DNA of 64,000 nt from Actinoplanes couchii (GCF_016862075.1 NZ_BOMG01000026.1:62001-126000); one strand, 5' to 3'; shown: positions 7,401 to 15,879, counted from the stretch's first letter. The notes: generated by a model not told the origin, from the sequence alone. Numbers and translations are program-made.

Positions 7401-8429
7401 CTACTTTCCCCGCGCAAAGTCGATGTCCTGCTGAATCTGATGGTCAACCTTCAGCGACAACGCAGCCGCACGCTCCTCGAAGGAAGCCAAGGCCTCCTCC
7501 TGCATAGCGAAGGTCCGGAGCGCTTCGAGCGCATCGGCAATCTTCGCCAAATCAGCAGCCGCCGCCCTCCACTCTTCGAAGACACTGGGGGTTACGTCCT
7601 GCTCTCGCGTCCAAAAGTCGCTAGGTGGCCCCGCCGAGTGCCATTCGTCGTCGGTGCACTGCGTTAGGCGGATCGCAAACTCAGGATGCCTCAGCGGGAA
7701 GTCGTGAAAGTCGGCTATTTCCTTGAGATCCCGCTCGATGCCACCGAGACGTCCTTGCATGTGGCGGGCCAGAGCAGCCGCGATACCAGCGTGGTCCGGT
7801 ACGAAGTCGCGCAGGAGGCGATCTGCCATCAACCGGCCGTAGTGACTCGATGAGCCGGACTGAATCGGATCAGGTCCACGGTCCAGCTCCGATACGCCCA
7901 GTAACTCCAGGACCCCAGGTGAGGGCGCAGCTATCAGCCAGACGACTGCTTTCCGGTGCTTCAGCAGGTGCGCGACTAAGTAGAAGTAGATAGCTACGGC
8001 AGAGTCCAGAACGTCGGTCTTCACCTTGTCGTTGTGATACGCGTCGTTGCGATACCGATGGAGGACCTTGATGCAGGTGGCCCACTCTGACCCTAGCGGC
8101 CAGTCTTCCTGCTCGAAGACGTAGTCGGTCAGCGCGCCGAAATCTCTGTCGATCTTTCTCCGTCGGGTCTTCGAGACAACAAGGTGCGAGTACTCCTGAA
8201 GCAACGCTTGCCCCTCATCGCTAACTACAGGAGTGATCTGCAAGGTGCGCACCACATCGCCGTAGAGATCCGCCTGAGCGAGGTACGACTGCGCGCTCAT
8301 ACGAAGCAAGGTCTCGGCAGCGTTATCCACAAGTAGTAGTGCGAGCCTTGCCCGAGGCACCCCTCCGGCGTGGGCCAGTCTCCGTGCTTCAAAGAGCTGT
8401 ACACCGAGCCTGTCCAATTGATCGTCCAT
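7401..8429 (-). CDS. HEPN-motif protein, possible RNase effector
   Basis: This 342-residue protein begins MDDQLDRLGV at ATG 8429. A much longer frame upstream runs through hairpins and low-complexity translation, and I rejected it. Residues 127-132 read RNDAYH, an exact R-x4-H motif in a helix-rich context (CIKVLHRYRNDAYHND), the catalytic signature of HEPN RNases found in toxin-antitoxin, CRISPR and abortive-infection systems. The C-terminal third is helical and charged. No ribosome site is evident before the start. It is convergent with the Sll1717-like ATPase. Family assignment beyond the motif is uncertain, and it could be a non-enzymatic HEPN relative. Confidence 0.6.
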   Translation of the reverse strand: MDDQLDRLGVQLFEARRLAHAGGVPRARLALLLVDNAAETLLRMSAQSYLAQADLYGDVVRTLQITPVVSDEGQALLQEYSHLVVSKTRRRKIDRDFGALTDYVFEQEDWPLGSEWATCIKVLHRYRNDAYHNDKVKTDVLDSAVAIYFYLVAHLLKHRKAVVWLIAAPSPGVLELLGVSELDRGPDPIQSGSSSHYGRLMADRLLRDFVPDHAGIAAALARHMQGRLGGIERDLKEIADFHDFPLRHPEFAIRLTQCTDDEWHSAGPPSDFWTREQDVTPSVFEEWRAAAADLAKIADALEALRTFAMQEEALASFEERAAALSLKVDHQIQQDIDFARGK

Positions 8430-8657
8430 CGCGAGATGGTGGCACAGGTCAAGTGCGGATCTCGAATCATTTTGTACACATGGAAGGCATTCCCGACCCT
8501 GGCTTCCGCAGACCCCAAATTCGCCTCCGGCGGGCAGGGCCTTGGGCCCTACGACCCGTACGTGGCCTCCGGCGGCCAGGGCTTCCCGCCCTGGACCCGG
8601 GCTGCTCTGGGATGGCCGCTGCGAGTGACAACCCCTCACGCACCGGAGGCGACCAGA

Positions 8658-8721
8658 CCGCGTCTGCCCGGTCCAGGTCGTTCGTCCGGCGGGGCGCTCC
8701 ACCTGGACCGGGCAGACGCGG
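8658..8721. repeat. Perfect 21-bp inverted repeat
   Basis: The arms 8658-8678 and 8701-8721 (CGTCTGCCCGGTCCAGGT core) are perfectly complementary and enclose a 22-nt loop. In RNA this would form a very stable stem. There is no T-run after either arm. It is near the probable edge of the mobile element, so an origin, att-associated or transcript-ending role is possible. Confidence 0.7.
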
Positions 8722-8994
8722 CCCGGCTGGGCGGTGCCTGCGCGACGGGATGCCACTCCAGATAGTTGGACCCACCGGTTCGATCTATTGGTGACCCGGT
8801 CGGCTACGAAGATCACCAGGCCCAGCCAGGGCCCAATCCAGCCCAGAAACCACCGGAAAACGACGACAGTCGATGGCACGTCTCTACGCTGCTCGCAGGC
8901 CGTCTCGGACGCGTCTCGGCAGGTCACTGCAGACCCATGATTGGTTCGAGATGTACTACAACGTCTGATGTAGAGCCCGGTCGCGCTCACGGGA

Positions 8995-9037
8995 CGGCGG
9001 TCATGTTCGGCTTTCGGCCGACGTGGCCGCCGTTTTT
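8995..9037 (+). terminator. Terminator/attenuator-like hairpin upstream of the efflux operon
   Basis: GCGGTCATGTTCGGC and GCCGACGTGGCCGC form a stem with one bulge and a short TTTCG-type loop, directly followed by TTTTT at 9033-9037. No gene on this strand ends nearby, and the ABC operon starts 80 nt downstream, so a regulatory attenuator in its leader is a reasonable reading. A short frame, ATG 9003 to TGA 9059, runs through it. Confidence 0.5.
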
Positions 9038-9116
9038 GTGTCGGCGGGGGTTTGGCTGACGTGGGTTCTGGGGGCGTGTCAGCGTTGTGTCAGTGGGGTT
9101 CGGCAGGTTGTCCGGC

Positions 9117-9854
9117 ATGGATACCACCTTTGCGATCCGCGCCGAAGGGCTGGTGAAACGCTACGGCGACACCACTGCTCTGGGCGGTGTCGACCTGGCT
9201 GTGCGGACGGGGACCGTGCTCGGGCTGCTCGGGCCGAACGGGGCCGGGAAGACCACCGCCGTCCGGATTCTGGCCACCCTGGTCCGGCCCGATGCCGGGC
9301 ACGCCACCGTCGGCGGGCACGATGTTGTCCGGGACGCTCATGAGGTTCGTAAGCTCATCGGGCTGACCGGGCAGTACGCGTCCGTCGACGAAACCCTCAA
9401 CGGCACCGAGAATCTGCTGATGATCGGGCGGCTGCTCGGGCTGTCCCGGCGGGATGCCCGGGCCCGCGCCGGGCAACTGCTGGAGCAGTTCGATCTGACC
9501 GACGCCGCCAACCGGGCCGCCGGGAAGTACTCCGGGGGCATGCGCCGGCGGCTCGACCTGGCTGCCAGTCTCGTCGGCCGGCCGCACGTGCTCTACCTCG
9601 ACGAACCCACCACCGGCCTGGATCCGCGCAGCCGCAACGAGGTCTGGGACATCATCCGCACGATGGTCGCGGACGGCACCACGGTGCTGCTCACCACCCA
9701 GTACCTGGACGAGGCCGACCAGCTCGCGCACGAGATCGTGGTGATCGACCACGGCCGGGTCGTCGCCACCGGCACCCCGGCGGACCTCAAGTCACGGACC
9801 GGATCGCAGAACCTCGACGAGGTCTTCCTCAGCCTGACGGGAGTCCAGTCATGA
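9117..9854 (+). CDS. ABC transporter ATP-binding protein, DrrA-like drug efflux
   Basis: This 245-residue ATPase powers a drug exporter with the permease that follows. The Walker A site is GPNGAGKTT, the signature is [11 protein letters not shown], Walker B is [12 protein letters not shown], and the H-loop region is TTQYLDEAD, as in daunorubicin-resistance DrrA and related exporters. I chose ATG 9117 because the ABC domain starts right after it; the ribosome site is weak. It lacks the C-terminal extension of longer DrrA proteins. Its stop overlaps the permease start as ATGA. A terminator-like hairpin lies in its leader. Confidence 0.9.
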   Translation: MDTTFAIRAEGLVKRYGDTTALGGVDLAVRTGTVLGLLGPNGAGKTTAVRILATLVRPDAGHATVGGHDVVRDAHEVRKLIGLTGQYASVDETLNGTENLLMIGRLLGLSRRDARARAGQLLEQFDLTDAANRAAGKYSGGMRRRLDLAASLVGRPHVLYLDEPTTGLDPRSRNEVWDIIRTMVADGTTVLLTTQYLDEADQLAHEIVVIDHGRVVATGTPADLKSRTGSQNLDEVFLSLTGVQS

Positions 9855-10612
9855 GCACGATGGCTCTGCGGAACACCGCGACGCTGGCCTGGCGGACGCT
9901 GGTGCAGATCAAGCACAACCCGTTCGAGCTGTTCGACTTCAGTGTGCAGCCCATCATGTTCCTGCTGCTGTTCACCTATGTGTTCGGTGGGGCGATCGCG
10001 GACAGTCCGGGGCAGTACCTGACGTACGCGCTGCCCGGCATCATCGTGCAGAACATGCTCTTCGCCACCCTCAACACCGGCGTCGGGCTGAACACCGACA
10101 TCAGCAAAGGTGTCTTCGACCGGCTCCGGTCGTTGCCGATCGCCCGGTTCTCGCCACTGGCCGGGCGGATCGTCGCCGACGTGATCAAGCAGGCCTGGGC
10201 GATCGCGCTGCTCCTGGTGATCGGCATGATCCTCGGCTTCCGGATCGGAACCGGGCCGGTCGAGGTGCTCGTGACGTTCGTGCTGCTGCTCGGGTTCGCG
10301 TTCGCCGTCTCCTGGATGTCGGTGCTGGTCGCGATGCTGGTCAGCGAACCGGAGAAGGTGCAGATCTTCGGATTTGTGCTGCTCTTCCCGATCACCTTCG
10401 CCAGCGGCGCGTTTGTGCCCGTCGACACCATGCCGGGCTGGTTGCAGGCGTTCGCGAAGGTCAACCCGACGAGCATCGTCGCCGACGCGGTCCGTGGCCT
10501 GCTCACCGGCGGGCCACTGGCCGGGCCGCTCACCCAGTCACTGATCTGGGCCGCCGGCTTCCTGATCGTTTTCGGTCCGCTCTCGGTGTGGGCGTTCCGC
10601 CGCAGAGTTTGA
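9851..10612 (+). CDS. ABC-2 type permease, DrrB-like
   Basis: This 253-residue membrane protein has six hydrophobic segments and the ABC-2 features of DrrB-type drug exporters. They include an N-terminal [16 protein letters not shown] segment, a cytoplasmic loop with [11 protein letters not shown], and a late FLLFP-like segment followed by [15 protein letters not shown]. It forms the membrane channel for the preceding ATPase, to which it is translationally coupled. The substrate is unknown; a hydrophobic antibiotic is typical for the family. The gene end overlaps the convergent regulator gene by 75 bp. Confidence 0.9.
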   Translation: MSTMALRNTATLAWRTLVQIKHNPFELFDFSVQPIMFLLLFTYVFGGAIADSPGQYLTYALPGIIVQNMLFATLNTGVGLNTDISKGVFDRLRSLPIARFSPLAGRIVADVIKQAWAIALLLVIGMILGFRIGTGPVEVLVTFVLLLGFAFAVSWMSVLVAMLVSEPEKVQIFGFVLLFPITFASGAFVPVDTMPGWLQAFAKVNPTSIVADAVRGLLTGGPLAGPLTQSLIWAAGFLIVFGPLSVWAFRRRV

Positions 10613-13588
10613 TTCTTTTAAAGATCCAAGTCCCAAGCCGCTGTCAAGAAGATCGCTTGACAACGGCTCCAGCCCCGCCACCTCGATCACATCAACAACG
10701 GAGATCCCACCCCCTTTCCGGTACGCCTCGTCGAAGCCCGCGTCGCCCAGAGCGGCGTGGGCTCCGGCCCGGGTCACCTCGGCCTGCTCCACCGTCCGGT
10801 CCCGGGAACCGCGCACCGCATCGGCCGCACCCAGCAGGAACGCCGCCCGCTCCGGATCGCCCTCCCGCAGCGCCAGATCCCCGATCCCGGCCAGCACCTG
10901 CGCGATCACCGGCGAGTCCTGGGAATCCATCGCGATCCGGATCGCCGTCCGGTGCTCCCGCCGGGCCGACACCAGATCACCGGCGGCGCCCTCGATCAGC
11001 GCGGCGGTGCTGTGCGCCATCGACCGGAACTGCGGCGCGAACGTCGAATGCTCGATCAGGTGCACCGCCCGCACGTTGTGCTCCCGGGCCTCGTCCAGCC
11101 GGCCCTCGGCCAGGGCGATCACCGCGTGACAGTGGTGCACCGACGCCATCACCTCCGGCAGCCCCACCTCGCGCGCCATCTCCCGGGCCCGTTTCAGCAT
11201 CCGGTGCGCCTCCTCGTGCGAACCGTCCAGCCACATCTGATGGGCCATCTTCACCGCCAGCTGCGGCAGATCCTCCCGGATCCCCACCTCCTCCAGCAGC
11301 GTGAGAGCCTCCCGCTGCCAGACCAGCGCCGGCCCGAAATCGCCGCGGGCGGCGGCCATGTCGGCAAGCGAACTGAGCGTGAAACCGATGCCCCAGCGTT
11401 CGCCGATCAGGCGGAACCCGTCCAGCCCGGCGCGCAGATCCGCCTCGGCGGCCTCCGGCGCCTCGCCCAGGTTCACCCGCAACTGGCCGATCAGCATCCG
11501 GGACACCGCCCGCAGCCACGGATCCTGGTCGTCGAACAGGGCTTCGGCTCCTCCGTACCCGGCGGCCATGGGCTGGGTGGAGATCGTCGCCAGCGGGTCG
11601 AGCAGGCGCAGCGCCGGATGCCGGTGCTCCCGCCCCTCGGCCAGTCGCCGCGCCTCCAGGAAATATCGCTTCACCTCGTCGAACGGCAACAGTCCCTCGA
11701 CACCGTTGAGAGCCGCGAACGCGTGCACCATCGCCAGAGCGGCCCGGTCCGCCGGCCCGTCCAGACCGATCGCCGCGACACACAGCGCGGTGCCCTCGGT
11801 GCGGCGGCCGGTCAGCCAGAAGTACCAGCCCAGATGCGCCACCAGCAGCACCGCGCCGGCCCGGTCCCCGGCGGTGATCGCGTCCTGCGCCGACGCGTGC
11901 AGGTTGTCCTGCTCCCTCGACAGCCGGTCCAGCCACTCCAGCTGCTCGGCGCGGCGCAGATGCGGTTCCGCCTCGACGGCCAGCGCGGTCAGATGATCCA
12001 GCAGGGACCGGCGCATCGACGCCACCTCGCCGGCCTCGGCCAGACGCTCCAGGCCGTACTCGCGGATCGTCTCCAGCATCCGGTACCGGCCGTCCGCGCC
12101 GAGGTTCAGCAGCGACTTGTCGACGAGCGCGCCCAGCAGGTCCGGGTCGGCGGCACACACCTGCTCGGCGGTGGTCACGTCGGCGCCACCCGGCAGCGCC
12201 GCGAACCGCCGCCACGACCGTCGCTCCGCATCGGACAGCAGATCCCAGCTCCAGTCCACCACCGCCCGCAGCGTGCGGTGCCGGGGCAGCGCGGTCCGGC
12301 TGCCCCCGGTCAGCAGCCGGAAACGGTCGGCCAGACGATCCGCCAGCACCGCGGGCGGCAACGTGCGCAACCGGGCCGCGGCCAGTTCGATCGCGAGCGG
12401 AATGCCGTCGAGCGCCCGGCACACCCGTACGACAGCAGGGGTGTTGTGCTCGGTCAGCTCGAACCCGGACGCCCGCTCCAGCAGCAACCGGACCGCCGGA
12501 GCCCGCGCCGCGCTTTCCGGATCGGCGCCCGCGTCGGGCAGCGCCAGCGGCTCGACCGGGAACAGCCGCTCACCGGTGATGCCGAGCGGTTCCCGGCTGG
12601 TCGCCAGCATCCGCAGGCCCGGCGCCGCCCGCAACAGCACACCGGCCAACTCGGCCGCCGCCTCGATCACGTGCTCGCAGTTGTCCAGGATCAGCAGCAT
12701 CTCCCGGCCGGTGAGCGCCTCCCGCAACCGGTCCAGCGGCCTGCCGTGCACCCGCAGCCCCAGGATCGTCAGGATCGTGGGCGCGAGCTCGGCCGGATCC
12801 CGTACCGAAGCCAGCTCGACGAGCCACACCTCACCCGGCAGCCGGGCGCCGGCCTCGACCGACAGCCTCGTCTTGCCGCTGCCACCCGGACCGGTCAGCG
12901 TGACCAGCCGGTGGGCTCTGAGCAGGTCGTCGAGGGCACCCGGGTCGCCGATGAAACTGCTCACCTCGACCGGCAGATTGCCCCTCCTATCGGCCAGCAA
13001 CTCCCGGTGCAGGCCGGACAACTCGGGCGACGGGTCGACACCGAGCTGACCCCGCAGCCGCCGCCGGACCGTGTCGAAGACCTCCAGGGCGCGGGCCCGG
13101 TTGCCGTCGTCGTCGAGCGCCCGGATCAGCAGAGCGGCCAGCGGCTCGTCCAGCGGGTGCGCCGTCACCAGGGCTTCCAGCTCGGGAACGTTGCCGGCCA
13201 GGGTCGCCCGCTGGGCCCTGAGCCTCTTCTCCCGCAGCAGGACCGCCTCCGGCTCGGCGGCCGCCGGGAAGTCCAGCTCGCCCCGCCACAGGTGCAGATG
13301 CTCCTCCGGATGCTCGGCGAACCGGTGCGCGTCGACCTGCTCCGGCGCGACGACCAGGCGATAACCGGTCCGGGTGGCCTCCACCGTCAGGCCGGTGCGG
13401 CGCAGCCGGGAGATCAGCGCCTGCAACGAATTCGCGGCCCGTCGCTCACCCCAGATGCCGTCGACCAGCCGGTCCGCGGACACCTCACGGCCGGCGTCCA
13501 GGGCGAGCAGAATCACCAGGGTACGCAGTCGCGCCCCCACCACCGGCTTCCCCCGGACCAGCACCGGCCCGAGCACCCCGATCTCCAC
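10538..13588 (-). CDS. AfsR/SARP-type regulator with BTAD, NB-ARC and TPR regions
   Basis: This 1,016-residue protein begins with an OmpR-like winged helix (MEIGVLGPVLVRG, then LVDGIWGERRAANSLQALIS), followed by a bacterial transcriptional activation domain. A P-loop NTPase core (GPGGSGKTRLSVEAG at about 230-245) and a TPR-like C-terminal half follow. Such proteins activate secondary-metabolism or export genes. It lies next to and convergent with the efflux pair, whose expression it might influence. The start is GTG with a CAGAAT hexamer 7 nt upstream, so it may be leaderless. The last 30-odd residues are encoded by the dispersed repeat and overlap the permease gene, so the C-terminus looks extended by repeat insertion. 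Confidence 0.88.
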   Translation of the reverse strand: MEIGVLGPVLVRGKPVVGARLRTLVILLALDAGREVSADRLVDGIWGERRAANSLQALISRLRRTGLTVEATRTGYRLVVAPEQVDAHRFAEHPEEHLHLWRGELDFPAAAEPEAVLLREKRLRAQRATLAGNVPELEALVTAHPLDEPLAALLIRALDDDGNRARALEVFDTVRRRLRGQLGVDPSPELSGLHRELLADRRGNLPVEVSSFIGDPGALDDLLRAHRLVTLTGPGGSGKTRLSVEAGARLPGEVWLVELASVRDPAELAPTILTILGLRVHGRPLDRLREALTGREMLLILDNCEHVIEAAAELAGVLLRAAPGLRMLATSREPLGITGERLFPVEPLALPDAGADPESAARAPAVRLLLERASGFELTEHNTPAVVRVCRALDGIPLAIELAAARLRTLPPAVLADRLADRFRLLTGGSRTALPRHRTLRAVVDWSWDLLSDAERRSWRRFAALPGGADVTTAEQVCAADPDLLGALVDKSLLNLGADGRYRMLETIREYGLERLAEAGEVASMRRSLLDHLTALAVEAEPHLRRAEQLEWLDRLSREQDNLHASAQDAITAGDRAGAVLLVAHLGWYFWLTGRRTEGTALCVAAIGLDGPADRAALAMVHAFAALNGVEGLLPFDEVKRYFLEARRLAEGREHRHPALRLLDPLATISTQPMAAGYGGAEALFDDQDPWLRAVSRMLIGQLRVNLGEAPEAAEADLRAGLDGFRLIGERWGIGFTLSSLADMAAARGDFGPALVWQREALTLLEEVGIREDLPQLAVKMAHQMWLDGSHEEAHRMLKRAREMAREVGLPEVMASVHHCHAVIALAEGRLDEAREHNVRAVHLIEHSTFAPQFRSMAHSTAALIEGAAGDLVSARREHRTAIRIAMDSQDSPVIAQVLAGIGDLALREGDPERAAFLLGAADAVRGSRDRTVEQAEVTRAGAHAALGDAGFDEAYRKGGGISVVDVIEVAGLEPLSSDLLDSGLGLGSLKESNSAAERPHRERTENDQEAGGPDQ
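10617..10668. repeat. Dispersed palindromic repeat, copy 1
   Basis: The core 10636-10668 folds as AGCCGCTGTCAAG / CTTGACAACGGCT (12 of 13 paired) around a 7-nt loop AAGATCG. The same core and about 20 flanking bases occur inverted at 28483-28535. It sits just after the permease stop and within the last codons of the convergent regulator. This is a REP-like intergenic element. Confidence 0.7.
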
Positions 13589-13619
13589 GTGTTCGATTCT
13601 GCGCTGTCAGACTGATCAT

Positions 13620-14240
13620 GTGGAGTTCGAGGTGCTGCCCGGAACCCCGGGGCTGACGCTGGCCTCGGTGGCGCACGTCCTGATCCCCGGGTACGGCCGC
13701 CTCGCCGACGCCACCGCCCTCACTCTCGGGGGAACCGACCGCTGCCGGACCGGTCTCGCCCTGCACCGGTCCCTCGGCCGTGGCGTGGTCGTGTGTTCCG
13801 GCTACAAGTCCCCGTCCGACCACACCGGCACACCGCGGGTCATCGACGGGCGTTCCTACCAGGGCGTTCCGGAAGCTGATCTGATGCGGTCGTGGATGGT
13901 CGGCGCCGGGGCCGACCCCGGGCTGGTCCGGGCCGAACGCGACTCCGTCGACACGGTCACCAACCTGCTCCGCTCGGACACCTGCTTCGGCGACAGCCGC
14001 CCGATCGCGATCGTCTCGCACCGGGGCCATCTGCGGCGCATCCTGTCGGTGATCGCTCCGCGCACGTTGCGCCGGTCGTACCTGGGGGTGGTGGTGCCCG
14101 GTGATCCCCTCCACGAGAAGCCGATCATCTCGGTGATGAGCTGGCTGACCACAGTAGGGTTGCCGCCGTCGCCGGATCGCGCGATCGCCGCCGCCACCCG
14201 CCGCTCCGAACTGATGTGGAAACTGAGCCGCTTCCTGTGA
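13620..14240 (+). CDS. YdcF/SanA-like DUF218 protein
   Basis: This 206-residue protein resembles the DUF218 family (YdcF, SanA, ElyC), whose members act in envelope maintenance. Supporting stretches are VAHVLIPGYGRL at the start, LALHRSLGRGVVVCSGYKS, an ERDSVDTVTNLL helix matching the ESxxTxxN family motif, and PIAIVSHRGHLRR. It has no obvious membrane anchor, unlike many relatives. The start is probably GTG 13620, 31 bp from the divergent regulator start, with no ribosome site, so leaderless translation is likely. Its stop overlaps the next gene (GTGA). Confidence 0.6.
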   Translation: MEFEVLPGTPGLTLASVAHVLIPGYGRLADATALTLGGTDRCRTGLALHRSLGRGVVVCSGYKSPSDHTGTPRVIDGRSYQGVPEADLMRSWMVGAGADPGLVRAERDSVDTVTNLLRSDTCFGDSRPIAIVSHRGHLRRILSVIAPRTLRRSYLGVVVPGDPLHEKPIISVMSWLTTVGLPPSPDRAIAAATRRSELMWKLSRFL

Positions 14241-14674
14241 CGGGATCCCGGTTACGGCCACCGCTGGGCGCACGGCTGATGAACGCGGTCGCCGGGCTGC
14301 TGCCGGGATTTCCGGCGCTCGCGGTCCTCGCCGGGGAGACCCCGCTGCCGGACTGGTCGGGGTCCGTCCTGGTGGCGGCCGCCGCGACACTCGGCCTCCG
14401 CGGTTACCGTCTGCGAGCCGACTGCGAAGGCGGCCGGGTGACCGTCCGGGGCTGGTTCCGCAACCGGACGATCCCGTGCGCCGCCATCATCCGCCTGGAC
14501 CGGGGCATGCTGCCCGGCATCACCTGGCAGGACACGTCAGGCCGCGAACACCACACCGCTCTACGGGCGTTCCGCCGAAACCCCCAGTGGCCGTCCCACG
14601 ACCCCCACCACGAGGCGAACCTGCGGCGGTTGGCCCGCTACATCAAAGCCCACCGAGGCCGTCCGGGCAGGTGA
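14237..14674 (+). CDS. Small membrane protein with PH-like domain
   Basis: This 145-residue protein is coupled to the preceding DUF218 gene through a GTGA overlap; an ATG at 14216 is an alternative start. It has two hydrophobic segments (AVAGLLPGFPALAVLA and GSVLVAAAATLGL). A short soluble domain follows (GYRLRADCEGGRVTVRGWF, then RTIPCAAIIRLDRG) that resembles the bacterial PH domains of small actinobacterial membrane proteins. The tail is basic and His-rich. Function is unknown; pairing with a DUF218 protein suggests an envelope role. Confidence 0.6.
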   Translation: MTGSRLRPPLGARLMNAVAGLLPGFPALAVLAGETPLPDWSGSVLVAAAATLGLRGYRLRADCEGGRVTVRGWFRNRTIPCAAIIRLDRGMLPGITWQDTSGREHHTALRAFRRNPQWPSHDPHHEANLRRLARYIKAHRGRPGR

Positions 14675-14714
14675 CCGCTCTTGCCCTGACCAGAGGGACG
14701 GGTGCCCCGCCCGA

Positions 14715-15296
14715 TCAGCCGAGGCGCGAGACGATCGGCCTCAGGACCGTGACCAGCATCGTGATGTCCGCGGTGTTCAGGTGAACCCGGCAGGCCTCGA
14801 TGTTCTCCGTCTTGCTCAACTCCGACCAGTCCAGTTGAAAGCCCGCGGCCGCACCGACCTGACGAAGGAACGCGCGGAGCGTGCGCCCGTTGCCTTCACG
14901 AAAGGGATGGAGCACATTCAGTTCGCCGTAGTAGTGGGCCAGCCTGTTCACGAAGATGTCGTGCTTGAGGCCGATCAGATACTCCTCTTCTTCCAGCTCC
15001 GACAGCACGGCCCCGACCTGGTCGTCAATGAAACGCCAGTGACAGAAACGGGCGCCGGGTTTGCTGATGTCGACGGTCCGGGTCTTTCCCGCCCAGAGGT
15101 AGAGGTCCTGGAAGAGGAAGCGGTGAAAGGCCTGGAGGTGGGTGAGACCGTACCCACCTGGTATCGATGTCCTCGCGGCCTGCACGTCACGAACGGAGAC
15201 GATCCGGAACTCCACCTCGGAGAGTCTCGCCGAGTCGGTGATGCCGAGTCTGTTGGCCAAGCAGTCGGTGCCAGGCGTGAGATACGGATCAGTCAC
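14715..15296 (-). CDS. Fic-family AMP-transferase toxin
   Basis: This 193-residue protein has the full Fic active-site loop HPFREGNGRTLR at residues 130-141, with the catalytic His130 and the phosphate-binding GNGR. Fic proteins transfer AMP or related groups to target proteins and act as toxins in bacteria. No inhibitory (S/T)xxxE(G/N) helix is obvious at the N-terminus, so silencing is expected from the partner. The GTG start overlaps the upstream antitoxin gene by 8 bases, a typical toxin-antitoxin layout with the antitoxin first. Confidence 0.88.
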   Translation of the reverse strand: MTDPYLTPGTDCLANRLGITDSARLSEVEFRIVSVRDVQAARTSIPGGYGLTHLQAFHRFLFQDLYLWAGKTRTVDISKPGARFCHWRFIDDQVGAVLSELEEEEYLIGLKHDIFVNRLAHYYGELNVLHPFREGNGRTLRAFLRQVGAAAGFQLDWSELSKTENIEACRVHLNTADITMLVTVLRPIVSRLG

Positions 15297-15879
15297 CGCT
15301 GATCCGGGCGATCTCCGCGGCGATCAACTCGTCGGCGCTGATGGTCCCGGAGGCCACGTCGCGCAGGCGATCCTGCCATTCCTCGTCGAACTCCACGCCT
15401 TCCAAGGCCGCGTTAGCGGTCGCGAGCGCCACGGCGGTCTCGGTGTCGGCGATCTGGCGAGAGTAATAGGACCGCATGATCTCGGTGCTCACCGGAGCGG
15501 AGGAGTTGGCAGAGTCCGGAAGCGGACCGCGAGCGGCTTTCCACGGGAGCTCATGATGGGTCATCCGGGACAGCTCGACCGCGGAGAAGCTCCCGTATTC
15601 ATTCGTCACCCACCGCACCGTCGCCAGTTCGGTGGCGGTCAGTTCGGTGCCGTTCCCCCAGGGCCACTGGGAGATCGTGTACTGACGCCGGTGATGTTCG
15701 TAGAGCTCGGGGACGACGGGCCCCTGTCGCCAGGCCTCGATGGTCTCACCGAAGAGCGCCCGGTTGTGCCGCGCCAGATGCCAGCCTTGGCAGTAGTAGA
15801 CGAGTTTCTCGAGCTTCATGGCGGTCATGTCACCGAGCTGCTCGACGACCTCTGAAGCGACATCATGAACAGTAGCCAC
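15289..15879 (-). CDS. SocA/Panacea-domain (DUF4065) antitoxin
   Basis: This 196-residue protein matches the Panacea/SocA domain. Characteristic stretches are KLEKLVYYCQGWHLARHNRALF, EAWRQGPVVPELYEHH and LSRMTHHELPWKAARG. Panacea domains neutralise many unrelated toxins, Fic among them. GTG 15879 is the chosen start because GAGGGGG stands about 8 nt upstream; a longer frame from 16062 is composed of low-quality sequence. It precedes and overlaps the Fic gene, so the two are a toxin-antitoxin pair. Confidence 0.85.
   Translation of the reverse strand: MATVHDVASEVVEQLGDMTAMKLEKLVYYCQGWHLARHNRALFGETIEAWRQGPVVPELYEHHRRQYTISQWPWGNGTELTATELATVRWVTNEYGSFSAVELSRMTHHELPWKAARGPLPDSANSSAPVSTEIMRSYYSRQIADTETAVALATANAALEGVEFDEEWQDRLRDVASGTISADELIAAEIARISGD

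Larger units (their letters stand above)
8430..9116. other. Long intergenic region rich in hairpins
   Basis: These 687 bp between the HEPN gene and the efflux operon show no convincing protein gene. They contain two near-identical 18-mers (8523-8540 and 8565-8582, one mismatch), a small perfect hairpin at 8576-8594, a 21-bp perfect inverted repeat at 8658-8721, and a terminator-like hairpin at 8995-9037. The right border of the mobile element may lie here, but no tRNA fragment or direct att repeat could be recognised. Confidence 0.5.

Noticed and set aside
7129..7434. Small forward frame between the cargo genes
   Set aside because: Its start lies inside the inverted repeat, it has no ribosome site and no similarity to any family I know.
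8940..8965. GGTTCGAGA looked like a tRNA T-arm and hence an att site
   Set aside because: No acceptor stem or discriminator pairs around it, so it is not a tRNA 3' end; no second copy was found.
8430..8990. N-terminal extension of the HEPN-motif protein
   Set aside because: It reads through stable hairpins and gives low-complexity sequence; ATG 8429 starts the structured part.
10757..13615. Long forward open frame of 952 codons opposite the AfsR-like regulator
   Set aside because: It translates into Gln/Arg/Pro/His-rich low complexity with no domain, and the reverse strand encodes a complete, recognisable regulator. High GC makes such antisense frames common.
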